DNA of 64,000 nucleotides from Pelomonas sp. Root1237 (GTDB taxonomy: Bacteria; Pseudomonadota; Gammaproteobacteria; Burkholderiales; Burkholderiaceae_C). Positions 1 to 8,565 of the stretch are shown in pieces. Location of the stretch: NCBI RefSeq assembly GCF_001425055.1, contig NZ_LMDK01000020.1:9310-73309 (forward strand), in the 5' to 3' direction. Made by a program: the position numbers and the translations under genes. Position 1 is the stretch's first letter. The number at the start of each line of letters is the position of its first letter. The notes under the pieces are model-generated. The model had not been told where the DNA came from. It ran no database searches and was given only the letters and a program-made list of their open reading frames with translations.

Positions 1-122
1 TCCTCGGACTCGACCACCTCGACGGCGGCGCGGCCCTTCAGCCCGGTGACCAGCGCCGCGGCCACCATCCAGCCGGCGCTGCCACCGCCCACGACGACGA
101 TGCGAGCAATTTTCTGCGTCAT
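1..122 (-). CDS. Flavin-dependent halogenase-family protein, N-terminus only
   Basis: The window holds only the first 40 codons of a gene that runs leftwards off the edge. Starting at the ATG at 122, the protein begins MTQKIARIVVVGGGSAGW and continues MVAAALV. The GGGSAGW stretch is the FAD-binding glycine-rich motif typical of the tryptophan-halogenase family (PF04820). Two complete paralogues in this window start the same way (5451 and 59343). The gene lies downstream of and on the same strand as the TonB-dependent receptor at 445-3549, separated by the duplicated 126-bp segment, so the two may be co-transcribed. The sequence upstream of the ATG has only a weak purine tract. Whether the protein halogenates anything, and what substrate, cannot be told from this fragment; family membership is the firm part. 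Confidence 0.85.
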   Translation of the reverse strand, partial: MTQKIARIVVVGGGSAGWMVAAALVTGLKGRAAVEVVESE

Positions 123-153
123 AGAGACTCTGCCAAGTTCTTGGGCGCCATCA

Positions 154-279
154 ATGATCTGCGCCGACGTCCATCATTTCCATCTCTGGCCACGCGGCGC
201 CGACCCACGCAAGTGGGCATGCCGCCCGGACAGTCCGTCCAGGCGGCATGCAGTTACGCCGCGTCAGGGACCGCGTCAG
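154..279. repeat. 126-bp perfect direct repeat, copy 1
   Basis: Bases 154-279 are identical to 323-448, an offset of 169 bp with a 43-bp unrelated spacer (280-322). Copy 1 lies between the halogenase start and copy 2 and includes a dead copy of the last bases of the receptor gene, including its stop triplet. Inside is a 10-bp stem, GCATGCCGCC at 217-226 pairing with GGCGGCATGC at 242-251, around a 15-nt loop. On the minus strand no U-tract follows it. A local tandem duplication of the receptor's 3' flank explains it best. Confidence 0.95.
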
Positions 280-322
280 CCCTGCTGCAAGTTCTTCCGC
301 CGCCCGCAACGCGCGAGCGGCT

Positions 323-448
323 ATGATCTGCGCCGACGTCCATCATTTCCATCTCTGGCCACGCGGCGCCGACCCACGCAAGTGGGCATGCCGCCCGGAC
401 AGTCCGTCCAGGCGGCATGCAGTTACGCCGCGTCAGGGACCGCGTCAG
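323..448. repeat. 126-bp perfect direct repeat, copy 2, overlapping the receptor stop
   Basis: Second copy of the element at 154-279. It ends one base inside the final phenylalanine codon of the TonB-dependent receptor and contains that gene's real TGA stop (445-447, minus strand). Its hairpin (386-395 with 411-420) lies 25 bp past the stop and could act as a transcript-end or processing structure, although no T-run follows. Confidence 0.95.
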
Positions 449-3400
449 AACTCGTAGCGTGCGCTCATTGAGTAGCTGCGGCCAGGGTAGAACCACGCAC
501 GCCCCATCGTGCCGATGTGCTGCTGCTGCGTCTGGCGGACGATGACGTTGTTCAGGTTCGTCATGTTGAGCGACATACTGAACTGGTCGCTGAACCTGTA
601 GTTCATGCCCGCGTCCCACTGGCCGAACGCCTCCTGCCAGGTCGGCAGGCCCCAGCCCACATCCCGGGCACCCGGGCGCGTCGGGTCCGCGCTCGTCGCA
701 TCATCGCCGCGCGTGCCATTGGCATCCGCCCCCTGCAGCACCCGGCTATGCCAGTTGTAGGCCAGCCGTGCCGAAAACGGGCCGCGGTCGTACATCAAGA
801 CGAAGTTGGCCGCGTTCTTGGCCATGTAGGGCAGCGGCAGATCGTTGAACGGCACGCCGTTGGTGTCGCAGCCGAACAGGTGCAAGGTGCCATTCGTCTG
901 CGTCCTGCCCGCATCGCAATAGGGGTTGTAGATCTGCTTGTACAGGCTTTGCTTGGCGTCGATGTAGGTGTAGTTGGCCGACACGCCGATGCCCTTGGCC
1001 CACTCCGGCAGCACGCCGTCCAGGAAGGGCAGCTTGTCCAGGTAGGTCATGCCCGCAACTTCCAGGCCGCTGACCTTGGCTTTGCCCACGTTGGCAGGAC
1101 CCGTGACCGAGAAAATCTGCGGATTGCCACCCACACTGTTGTAGGTGCGGCTGTAAGAGGTGTTCATGATGACGTCCTTGACATCTTTATGGAACACCGT
1201 GCCCGTGATGGACTGGCCGTCACGCGGGTACCACTCCAGCGCCAGGTCATAGCTGTTGGCCGTGATCGGCTTGAGCTTGACGTTGCCAGAGTTCTCGCCA
1301 CGGTAGGAGACCCTCTGGTTGATGGCGTCGTAGTCCTGCCACAGCTTGATGTACTCGCCAAGTTGGTTGAAGCCGGGTCGGTTCATGCTCTGGGCCATCG
1401 CCAGGCGAGCCTGCAACCTGTCGGTGAAGTTCATCTTCAGGTTGAGCGACGGCAACACCTTGACGAATTCGTTCTGCACGTTCAGAGGCCCTCCGAGCTG
1501 GTCGAAGCGCGGCAGATCGGGCGGCGTCTGCGAGTTGTATTGCGTCTGGAAAGCTGTGTAGCCGTGCGAGACGTCGCGGGTCAGCACGACACGCACACCG
1601 GCGTTGCCTTCGATCGGGAACTTCAGGTCGTCGAAGCCGAAGCGCAGCGTGGCGTAGACCGCGTCGGTCTGTTCGCTGTGCGTGCTGGTCTTTTCCGGGT
1701 TGCCGTCGAAAACCAGCTCCTGGAAGTTCTGATAGTCCTTCGCGTAGTCGCACGTGATGTTCATGGTGGGGAACAGCGCCTTGCCATCCAGGCATTGCTG
1801 GTAGCGGTAATCGTTGGCCAGCGTCTTGTATGTGTTCGGGTAGTCGCGCACGGCACCGATCGTCGGCATGACGATGTTCGGCAGCTTGCCCGCCTTGCCG
1901 CCATAGAAGTTGCTGAAGTTGAACACTTCGACCGGCACGGTCTGGTAGCGCGGGTCGCTCATGTAGCCGAAGCTTCCGCGTGATTGCCAGTCGAGCCCAT
2001 CGGTGACCGCAGGCGGCTTGCCGGGCGTGGAGGTCTGCTTGACGGCCCAAGGATCGGAAGTGGACGTCCAGGTATTGCCCGTGGCGTCGTAGTGGCGTGC
2101 CACGCGATAGGTGGCTCTCACGCCGACACGGATGTCACGCAGGATGGGGTTGTCCTCGAAACGGTAACGCGCGTCGGCCTTCCAGGCGTAGAGGTCGGCA
2201 TCGGCCTTGCTCATGCCCGGCATGACCAGGTTCCAGTAATAGTTCTTCGGGTCGGCCAGGAAATCCGTGGCGGTCTGGTCGAACCCGATGCGCACCGGAC
2301 TCTTTCCGGACACGTCGATGCCCATGCTCGGCACGTAGGTGCCCAGCTGCATGTTGCGGCCGATCGAATCGTTCTTCGCATGAACCCATTGGACGTCGTT
2401 CTGCACCAGCCACTGGTCGTTGATGGCCCACTTGAAGTTCCACGCCAGTTCACCGGTTTTCGAATTGCTCCGATTCCAGCCGCGCGAGACGTTGAAGCCC
2501 AGGCCGCCATCGGCAAAGGTGTTCGCCCCGAGGCCCCCGCTGGGGTAGGTGTAGAGGCCAGAGGTCAGCACGTTGTTGGCGTCGTACGTCGCATTCTTGA
2601 TCACCGACTTGTACGGGTTCTCCACTCCGGTGTAGATGCCCTGCTCGCTGCCCGTCTCCCGTGCGCCCGACAGGAAATAGGTCAGCGACGAGTCCATCCT
2701 GTCCTTCTTCCACTGCAGCGCGGCGTAGAAGCCGGCACGTTCGGTGTCGCCGGTGTTGTTCCGGAACGAGGCCGATTTCGGCGCCCAGGCCACCTTGCCG
2801 GCGATCAGGTCGGTCCGCGGGAAGTAGGCATCCAGCTGGATGCTCTCATTCTGGAAGCTGGAGTGGTTGTAGGAGAGGTCCAGCAGCACGCCGACGCGCC
2901 CGATGTCCGTATTCCATTGGGTGGTGTACAGCCCCGACACGCTGGGCGAATTCTTGCCCGAGCGCTGCACGTAGTTGTTGCCTGCCGACAGGTAGGCCTT
3001 CGTTCCTTTGTAGTCAAAGGGCAAGGCTGTGCGCAGGTTCACTGTGCCGCTGACGCCGCCTTCGATGATCTCGCTGGAGGGGTTCTTGTAGACGTCCACG
3101 CCGGCCATCAGCTCTGGCGGGATGTCACCCCAGCTCAGCTCGCGGCCCGGCCAACCGGCCGAGAACGACTCGCGGCCATTCAGCACCGAAGAACCCCAGC
3201 TGAGGCCCCGCACGCTGATGCCCGAGCCTTCGACGGAGAAGTGCTCCGGGTCGCCACGCGACTTGTTGCGGTCGATGACGACGCCCACGACGCGCTGCAG
3301 CACTTCCGTGATCGACTTGTCCGGCAGCTTGCCGGCCTCTTCCGCGACGACCGAGTCGACGATTTCCTCGGCGTTTTGCTTGATCTTCTGCGCCGACTGC

Positions 3401-3549
3401 AGCGCTGCGCGCTGCCCGGTGATGACAACGGTTTCCAGGTTTGCCGGCTTTTCAGCCGCCGTCTGTGCCATTGCGGCGCTGCCGACGGTCAGCAGCATCA
3501 TGTGGACCATGCCGCGATGGATGGCCGTGGTGCGGAACTGTTTTTTCAT
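445..3549 (-). CDS. TonB-dependent outer-membrane receptor (large, carbohydrate-type)
   Basis: A 1034-residue outer-membrane active transporter. Residues 1-28 form a signal peptide ending AMA|Q. ETVVITGQ at 39-46 is a TonB box, and it is followed by a plug domain (about 55-180: LPDKSITEVLQRV, SVRGL, DVYKNPSSEIIEGGVSGTVNL). The remainder is beta-barrel and closes with the aromatic terminus ARYEF needed for insertion by the BAM machinery. The length and the IIEGGVSGTVNLRT plug signature match the large receptors of Xanthomonas, Caulobacter and allied bacteria that import oligosaccharides; they do not match small siderophore receptors. There is no N-terminal STN signalling domain. The start has a good ribosome site (GGAG, 5 nt before ATG). 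Upstream on the same strand is a lipoprotein (3709-5133), and downstream is a halogenase-family gene. Import of a glycan fragment is an inference from family and context. Confidence 0.93.
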   Translation of the reverse strand: MKKQFRTTAIHRGMVHMMLLTVGSAAMAQTAAEKPANLETVVITGQRAALQSAQKIKQNAEEIVDSVVAEEAGKLPDKSITEVLQRVVGVVIDRNKSRGDPEHFSVEGSGISVRGLSWGSSVLNGRESFSAGWPGRELSWGDIPPELMAGVDVYKNPSSEIIEGGVSGTVNLRTALPFDYKGTKAYLSAGNNYVQRSGKNSPSVSGLYTTQWNTDIGRVGVLLDLSYNHSSFQNESIQLDAYFPRTDLIAGKVAWAPKSASFRNNTGDTERAGFYAALQWKKDRMDSSLTYFLSGARETGSEQGIYTGVENPYKSVIKNATYDANNVLTSGLYTYPSGGLGANTFADGGLGFNVSRGWNRSNSKTGELAWNFKWAINDQWLVQNDVQWVHAKNDSIGRNMQLGTYVPSMGIDVSGKSPVRIGFDQTATDFLADPKNYYWNLVMPGMSKADADLYAWKADARYRFEDNPILRDIRVGVRATYRVARHYDATGNTWTSTSDPWAVKQTSTPGKPPAVTDGLDWQSRGSFGYMSDPRYQTVPVEVFNFSNFYGGKAGKLPNIVMPTIGAVRDYPNTYKTLANDYRYQQCLDGKALFPTMNITCDYAKDYQNFQELVFDGNPEKTSTHSEQTDAVYATLRFGFDDLKFPIEGNAGVRVVLTRDVSHGYTAFQTQYNSQTPPDLPRFDQLGGPLNVQNEFVKVLPSLNLKMNFTDRLQARLAMAQSMNRPGFNQLGEYIKLWQDYDAINQRVSYRGENSGNVKLKPITANSYDLALEWYPRDGQSITGTVFHKDVKDVIMNTSYSRTYNSVGGNPQIFSVTGPANVGKAKVSGLEVAGMTYLDKLPFLDGVLPEWAKGIGVSANYTYIDAKQSLYKQIYNPYCDAGRTQTNGTLHLFGCDTNGVPFNDLPLPYMAKNAANFVLMYDRGPFSARLAYNWHSRVLQGADANGTRGDDATSADPTRPGARDVGWGLPTWQEAFGQWDAGMNYRFSDQFSMSLNMTNLNNVIVRQTQQQHIGTMGRAWFYPGRSYSMSARYEF

Positions 3550-3708
3550 GGTGTCTCCGTATTCCTTCGATGTGTCCGGCGGCAGCTGGCTTCAGCGCTG
3601 CCGCGTGCCCCGGCACCGAATGCCGAGGCCGCCCCTCGCGATGCTGGTGTCACCGCCCCGATCAACACGGGGCCGGTCGCTGACACGCAACGCCGCTCGC
3701 GGCCTGGG

Positions 3709-5133
3709 TTACTGGATGGTGATGGCGCCCTTGATGGTCAAGTCGGACGCGTAGATGCCCGCGGTTTTCTTGTCCACGTTCGCGTCCATCAACCAGAAGC
3801 GCGTGCGCACGACGTTGGAGGACTGCAGCAGCGTCGCAGCCGAGGCGCGCGAGGCCGCCATCTTGTCCAGGGCCGCCTTGAACGCGGCGGCGTTGACGGG
3901 GGCGCCCGTGCTGTCAAAAGGGTTCGGCAGCTTGCGCACGTCGTCGTCAAGCGACGCCGTGGTGACGCCCGACAGGCCGCAGGCATCGGTCACCGCGAAG
4001 TTGTCAAGCGGCACGCCGTAGCTGAGCAACCCCGGCAATGGGGCCCACACCAAGGTGCTCAGCCTGACGTTGCAGCCGTTGTTGCGCTTGCCCAGGTCCA
4101 GGTGCACGACGATGGGCTTGTTCGACGAGTAGAGATCAAGGCCCAAGCCCATGGTGAAGCCCAACGCCTTCTCGGTGGTTACCTGCAGTCCACCCACCGT
4201 GTCGCCCGACGAATTGAAGCCACTCAGGCCAGGCGCAAAGATGTCGATGCGGTTGAAGCCGTATTGCCAGCCGCCGGTGAACATGGTGTCCGGGATATGC
4301 AGGGCCGAATCGAGCGTGGAGCCATCGGTGGAGACCTTGCTGTAGCACCAGTCGCCCGCGCTCGCATCGCACCACTCCCAGCCAGCGTTGAGCGCGCTGT
4401 CCCACGGGTTCACCCAGACGTTGCCGCCCTGCTTGGTGACTAGGTTGTTCATTGTTCCGCGACCACCTCCCGGCGCGAAGCCGTCGGCAATGAGCAGCGG
4501 GTCGACGGCGATATAGCGCTGCGTCGTCGTCTCCTTGTAGCTCTCATTGCCGGCTTGCTTCGCCGACACCGCGCAGGAGCCCTTGGCCAGCAACTGGAGC
4601 GTGCTGCCGCTGACGGTACAGACCGCAGGCGTGTCGCTGGAGAAAGTGACCGGCAGCCCTGAGCCCGAGGTCGCGCTGAGCGCGATGGACTTCGTTGCCG
4701 CGCTGAGGACGTAGTCCGGCGGGGTGAAATCAACCACCTGCGCATGCTTCAACACATTGAACAGCTGGCTCGCATCGTCGGCAGCGGCCCATTGGGTGCC
4801 ATCCGAACCGGCCCCGCCGGGCTGGCTGGCGATGACCAGGCACTCACCCGCGGCCACCAGCGTCAGCTTGTCACCAGCGACCGTGCAGGTGGTGGGTGTG
4901 CCGGTTCGGAAGCTGACCGGCAGCCCGGATGTGGCCGTGGCTGACAAAGTCGTCGGGGGATTCAGCAGCGTGCCGCCTATGGCGCCACCCGGATATTTGA
5001 GAGTTATGACCTGGTAGCGGCCCTCTGAGCCGCCACCGCCACCGCCACCGCCACCGCCACCGCAGGAGGCCAGAAAAGCGCAAGCCGCAATAACGGTCAA
5101 CTTCCGGGCCTGCGGAACCATCTTTTTCGTCAC
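3709..5133 (-). CDS. Glycine-rich exported lipoprotein with Ig-like repeats, unknown function
   Basis: 474 residues when started at the GTG at 5133, chosen because AGGAGA lies 7 nt before it; an in-frame ATG four codons later (5121) is the alternative. The N-terminus MTKKMVPQARKLTVIAACAF leads to a lipobox LASC, so the protein should be lipid-anchored. Eleven glycines follow the cysteine. Two related domains of about 90 residues come next, each with a SGLPV(S/T)F...CTV...L.A.G.C core, resembling bacterial Ig-like modules. The C-terminal half (from about residue 215) is rich in Trp, Gly and Asp and has cysteines that could pair; I do not recognise its family. It lies 159 bp upstream of the TonB-dependent receptor on the same strand, so a surface-exposed partner that binds the same ligand is plausible (inference). 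Confidence 0.75.
   Translation of the reverse strand: MTKKMVPQARKLTVIAACAFLASCGGGGGGGGGGGSEGRYQVITLKYPGGAIGGTLLNPPTTLSATATSGLPVSFRTGTPTTCTVAGDKLTLVAAGECLVIASQPGGAGSDGTQWAAADDASQLFNVLKHAQVVDFTPPDYVLSAATKSIALSATSGSGLPVTFSSDTPAVCTVSGSTLQLLAKGSCAVSAKQAGNESYKETTTQRYIAVDPLLIADGFAPGGGRGTMNNLVTKQGGNVWVNPWDSALNAGWEWCDASAGDWCYSKVSTDGSTLDSALHIPDTMFTGGWQYGFNRIDIFAPGLSGFNSSGDTVGGLQVTTEKALGFTMGLGLDLYSSNKPIVVHLDLGKRNNGCNVRLSTLVWAPLPGLLSYGVPLDNFAVTDACGLSGVTTASLDDDVRKLPNPFDSTGAPVNAAAFKAALDKMAASRASAATLLQSSNVVRTRFWLMDANVDKKTAGIYASDLTIKGAITIQ
5032..5061. repeat. Hexanucleotide repeat (GCCACC)5 inside the lipoprotein gene
   Basis: Five perfect GCCACC units encode the poly-glycine tether directly after the lipobox cysteine. 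Slippage would add or remove Gly pairs without changing frame, so it would tune linker length and would not switch the gene off. Confidence 0.9.
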
Positions 5134-5450
5134 TTTATGTCTCCTGTTCTGAAATAACTGGGCACCCGGCTGCAGAACTTGCTCTGCAGCGACGCTGCTC
5201 CTTGAGATCGGCTCGCCCCGCCTCACTGACGGCGACTTGGTTCGGTCGTTGCACCAACTATTGGCCGGTGAGAGAAAGCCGCCCGTTGCGTCTTTGTCAC
5301 CCTGTTCCAAGGCTGGCGAGCGCACCATGAACCGCGCCGTCTGTCAGAAATGCTTTCCGATGCCTGCGCCAAGCGTACAACTGGTAAGACCAAAGAGACA
5401 TAGGGCAAACTCCCGGACAGACCAGATCTGTTTTTTTTTGGAGACTTTTT
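5134..5450. promoter_or_regulatory. Divergent intergenic region between the lipoprotein and halogenase-family genes
   Basis: 317 bp with no gene. It must contain the promoters for the leftward lipoprotein-receptor unit and for the rightward halogenase-family gene. Near its right end is a hairpin plus nine T residues (separate entry). I could not assign -35/-10 boxes with confidence. Confidence 0.6.
5417..5439 (+). terminator. Small hairpin plus T9 just before the halogenase-family start
   Basis: ACAGA (5417-5421) and TCTGT (5427-5431) can pair around CCAGA and are followed by a run of nine T (5431-5439). The run ends at the GGAG ribosome site of the gene starting at 5451. This has the layout of an intrinsic terminator or attenuator, but the 5-bp AT-rich stem is weak. 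It may simply be a T-rich leader. Confidence 0.35.
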
Positions 5451-6980
5451 GTGCGAAATCGTCCACTTCAGCGGATCGTCATCGTCGGCGGCGGCAGCGC
5501 CGGCTGGATCACCGCCGCCCCGCTGGCGCGGATGCTGTGCCGGCCTGACCAACCGGATCAGCATTGCGAGGTGACGCTGGTGGAGTCGGCGGACATCGGC
5601 ACTGTGGGGGTCGGCGAAGCGACGTTGCCAACCATCCAGTTCTACAACCAGCTTCTGGGAATCGACGAGGCAGACTTCGTCCGCAGCACGCGCGCCACCT
5701 TCAAGCTCGGCATCGAGTTCCAGGACTGGGGCCGGATCGGCAATCGCTTCTTCCACGGCTTTGGCGGCTTTGGCCCAGCCATCCACAACCGACCGCTGTG
5801 GGCCTATTGGCTCCGTCTGCAGGCGCTGGGAGACCAACTCCCCTCCTACGAGGAATGGTCGACTGCGACGGTGATGGCCCGGCAGATGCGTTTTGTGCCG
5901 CCGACGCCCGGCGAGCCGTCGCCTTCCAATGCCTTCGACTACGCCTTTCACTTCGATGCATCGCTGTACGGTGCCTACCTGCGCGAGTACGCCCTCAAGC
6001 ATGGCGCCAAGCGCGTCGAGGGCACCATCACGCGCGTCGAGACGCGGCCCGAAGATGGTTTCGTGGCGGCACTGCACCTGAGCGACGGGCGCCGGGTGGA
6101 GGGCGATCTCTTCATCGACTGCTCCGGCTTTCGCGCCCTGCTGATCGACGGTGCGATGAAGTCGCCCTATGAAGACTGGAGCCGCTGGCTGCCCTGTGAT
6201 CGCGCGCTGGCCGTGCCCTGCGAGCGCGCCGGCCCCATGACGCCCTACACGCGGTCGACCGCACGCACGGCCGGATGGCAATGGCGAATCCCGCTGCAGC
6301 ACCGCACGGGCAACGGGCTGGTCTATTGCAGCGGCTACCTGAGCGATGACGAGGCGCAGCGCACGCTGCTGGACAACCTGGACGGCAAGGCCCTCGACGA
6401 GCCTCGGCAACAGCGCTTTGTCACTGGGCGACGCAAGCAGGGCTGGGTGAAGAACGTGGTGGCCATCGGCCTGTCGTCCGGCTTCCTGGAACCGCTGGAA
6501 TCCACCAGCCTGCATCTCATCATGGACGCCGTCAGCCGCCTGACGGCCATGCTGCCTGACCAGTCGTTCCAGCCGGCACTGGCCGACGAGTTCAACCGGC
6601 AGATGGCTTATCGCTACGAGTCCGTGCGCGACTTCATCATCCTTCACTACAAGCTGGGCGAGCGGCGCGACAGCGAGTTCTGGCGCTACTGCGCCGACAT
6701 GCCCATTCCCGACGATCTCGCCCACCAGATCGACCTGTTCCGCAAGACCGGCCGCGTCGCCGTGATCGAGCCGGAAGGCTTTGCCGAACCGTCGTGGGCG
6801 TCGATCCTGCTGGGCCTGGGCGTCTATCCCGAGAGGTACGACCCGTATATCGACCTGGTGGACCCGCAGCTGATCCGCCGGCACCTTCATTCGGTGCACA
6901 GCTCGATCTCGCGCACGGTGGCATCCATGCCGTCGCACGCGGACTTCCTGGGCAGGATCTCCGCCCCGCCGAAGGCCTGA
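5451..6980 (+). CDS. Flavin-dependent halogenase-family protein
   Basis: 509 residues, starting at GTG 5451 with GGAG 7 nt upstream. The FAD-binding GGGSAGW is at residues 13-19. The lysine that activates hypohalous acid in characterised halogenases is present in ATFKLGIEF (K85). The WxWxIP signature occurs as WQWRIP (276-281), and a FLEPLEST motif matches the family's substrate-side glutamate region. All the core residues of PF04820 halogenases are therefore conserved. The protein needs FADH2 from a separate reductase, and none is encoded nearby. It diverges from the lipoprotein-receptor pair and precedes the two paralogous exported proteins. Halogenase-family genes beside TonB-dependent receptors are a recurrent arrangement in Xanthomonas- and Caulobacter-like bacteria. 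The natural substrate is unknown, and free tryptophan should not be assumed. Confidence 0.9.
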   Translation: MRNRPLQRIVIVGGGSAGWITAAPLARMLCRPDQPDQHCEVTLVESADIGTVGVGEATLPTIQFYNQLLGIDEADFVRSTRATFKLGIEFQDWGRIGNRFFHGFGGFGPAIHNRPLWAYWLRLQALGDQLPSYEEWSTATVMARQMRFVPPTPGEPSPSNAFDYAFHFDASLYGAYLREYALKHGAKRVEGTITRVETRPEDGFVAALHLSDGRRVEGDLFIDCSGFRALLIDGAMKSPYEDWSRWLPCDRALAVPCERAGPMTPYTRSTARTAGWQWRIPLQHRTGNGLVYCSGYLSDDEAQRTLLDNLDGKALDEPRQQRFVTGRRKQGWVKNVVAIGLSSGFLEPLESTSLHLIMDAVSRLTAMLPDQSFQPALADEFNRQMAYRYESVRDFIILHYKLGERRDSEFWRYCADMPIPDDLAHQIDLFRKTGRVAVIEPEGFAEPSWASILLGLGVYPERYDPYIDLVDPQLIRRHLHSVHSSISRTVASMPSHADFLGRISAPPKA

Positions 6981-7149
6981 CGCGCGTGGCGCCCCCGACG
7001 AGGGGCAGCCCCGGTCTTTGCGTCGAAGTCACCCGTCGCCGCGCAGGCTGCCTCGTCAGCCGCTGCGCTGGCCTGTCGCATCATCTCGGCCGCGCCGGCA
7101 CGGGTTGAACACACTGCGGTCGTCCCTCCCAAACTGAAAGGAAGAACCG

Positions 7150-7818
7150 ATGGACTACCGAGCCCTTTTGACCATTCCACTGGTTGCCTTGGTGCTGACC
7201 GCCAGCGGTGCCGAAACGCTGCGCCAGCCGACCGGCTGGGTCTCCTTTGCCGGTTGGGATGGACTCAACAGCCCGACGCACGAAGCCGGCGTGGCCCCCG
7301 AGACGGAGAACAGCAGCCAGCGCGCCCTCACCGTCAAAGCCATCGGCGAGCGCAAGGCCCACCAGATCGGCAGCATCTTCCAAGGACTCACGGGGTATGC
7401 GGACCGACGCATACGCTTTTCCGCGCAGGTGAAGACGGCTGGCGTCGATCAGTGGGCCGGGCTCGTGGTCGGTTCGGGCATCCATCCGTTTTATCACGTG
7501 CCGGACCTCCAGGAAGTCGAAGCCGGAGCCGTGGCGCCACGCGGCGCTGCCGGCTGCCCAGATTGGTGTGATGTGAGCGTCGTGGCCGACATCTCCGCGG
7601 CAAGCGGTGGCATTGCCACCGTCGGCCTGGCCCTGATCGGCAACGGCCAGGTCTGGGCGCGCGGGTTCAAGCTGGAGATCGTCGGGCGAGAAGTGCCGGT
7701 CACCACCCACCGCTTTGGCGCCGAGGCAGCTGCCCTGAACAAGGCCAACGGGGAGTGGGTCGAGAAGCAGATGCGCAATTGGGGCGCCACGCCACCGCAA
7801 AACCTGTCGCTGCAGTAA
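7150..7818 (+). CDS. Exported protein of unknown function, tandem paralogue A
   Basis: 222 residues with an N-terminal signal peptide (MDYRALLTIPLVALVLTASG, then AETLRQ). GGAAGAACCG before the ATG gives a weak ribosome site. The mature part carries GW..AG near the start, then ..YADRRIRFSAQVKTAGVDQWAGLVV, and GNGQVWARGFKLEIVG near the end. This pattern (an R-h-R-F-S-A strand, a WAGL strand, a G-x-G-Q-V-W-x-x strand) is that of a roughly 150-residue beta-sandwich also seen attached to bacterial regulators and hydrolases, where it is often compared with carbohydrate-binding jelly rolls. The comparison is from memory and is not a database result. The gene at 7867-8556 encodes a clear paralogue. 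The position between a halogenase-family gene and a LytTR two-component pair suggests a periplasmic role in the same response. Confidence 0.7.
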   Translation: MDYRALLTIPLVALVLTASGAETLRQPTGWVSFAGWDGLNSPTHEAGVAPETENSSQRALTVKAIGERKAHQIGSIFQGLTGYADRRIRFSAQVKTAGVDQWAGLVVGSGIHPFYHVPDLQEVEAGAVAPRGAAGCPDWCDVSVVADISAASGGIATVGLALIGNGQVWARGFKLEIVGREVPVTTHRFGAEAAALNKANGEWVEKQMRNWGATPPQNLSLQ

Positions 7819-7866
7819 CGACGCGCAGGCTGCCCTTCCATCAGAACCCTCTCCAAGGCACCGAAC

Positions 7867-8556
7867 ATGGACTACCGCACTCTTTTTCTCGCCCCGCTGG
7901 CCGCTATCGTGCTCAGCGTCGGCGCCGCCACCCCGCCGCGCATGCCCTCTGGCTGGCTTGCCCACAACACATTCATCTTCTCCGAAGCCACGCTGTCGGC
8001 TTCGAACGGCTATGAAGTCGGCATCGATCCCGCCAGCGACGCAGTCGGTAGCCCCAACTTGACGGTCCGCTTCGTGGCACCAACCGAGCCTTGGGTCGTC
8101 GACATGGGTGCGGCGCACCAGTCCCTGTATGGCTACGCGGGCAAGCGGCTGCGCTTCAGCGGCCAGTTGCGGGCCGACGCTGTGAAGGGATGGGCCGGGC
8201 TCTTTCTCGGCCAGGGCGATGTGATCCTGCTGAACCGGATCGTGGTGGCCCAGCCCGGTGCGGAAGCGCTGCTGCCCGCTGGCATGGCGGTCGCGAGCGA
8301 TGGGGACTGGCATGACGTCAGTGTCGTGTTCGACGTGCCAGCCGACGCACCGCAAGTCATCCTCGGCCTCGGCTTGGTCGGTGAGGGCCAGGTCTGGGCC
8401 CGCAACCTGCAGTTCCAGGTCGTCGGCAACGAGGTGCCGACGACCACGACGAAGATCGGCGTCGACCTGCAGTCGGCGCGCCGTGCCGATGCAGAGCACA
8501 TGGCGGAGATGGCGAAAAAGCCGCCCTCGCCGCTGCTGAACGCGGCGCTGGACTGA
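7867..8556 (+). CDS. Exported protein of unknown function, tandem paralogue B
   Basis: 229 residues, beginning MDYRTLFLAPLAAIVLSVGA, almost the same signal-peptide start as its neighbour at 7150. Shared landmarks in the same order are a GW near the mature N-terminus, YAGKRLRFSGQLRADAVKGW followed by AGL, a DWHDVSVV strand, GEGQVWARNLQFQVVGNEVP, and a charged tail. The conserved aromatic and glycine positions show a tandem gene duplication followed by strong divergence. It lies 48 bp after the first copy and 9 bp before the histidine-kinase gene, so all four genes 7150-10358 could be one transcript. The function is not known; ligand binding in the periplasm is an inference from the beta-sandwich pattern. 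Confidence 0.7.
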   Translation: MDYRTLFLAPLAAIVLSVGAATPPRMPSGWLAHNTFIFSEATLSASNGYEVGIDPASDAVGSPNLTVRFVAPTEPWVVDMGAAHQSLYGYAGKRLRFSGQLRADAVKGWAGLFLGQGDVILLNRIVVAQPGAEALLPAGMAVASDGDWHDVSVVFDVPADAPQVILGLGLVGEGQVWARNLQFQVVGNEVPTTTTKIGVDLQSARRADAEHMAEMAKKPPSPLLNAALD

Positions 8557-8565
8557 AGGCTGGCC

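Noticed and set aside
154..448. CRISPR or insertion-sequence ends
   Set aside because: There are only two long repeats, in direct orientation, with a single 43-bp spacer and no transposase or target-site duplication; local duplication explains it.
1984..4443. An 819-codon plus-strand frame across the receptor and lipoprotein genes
   Set aside because: It crosses two well-supported minus-strand genes and their intergenic gap with no domain or ribosome site.
5451..6980. Calling the halogenase-family genes tryptophan halogenases
   Set aside because: Core residues are conserved, but the context is receptor and sugar genes and not a secondary-metabolite cluster, and no tryptophan-specific evidence is visible.
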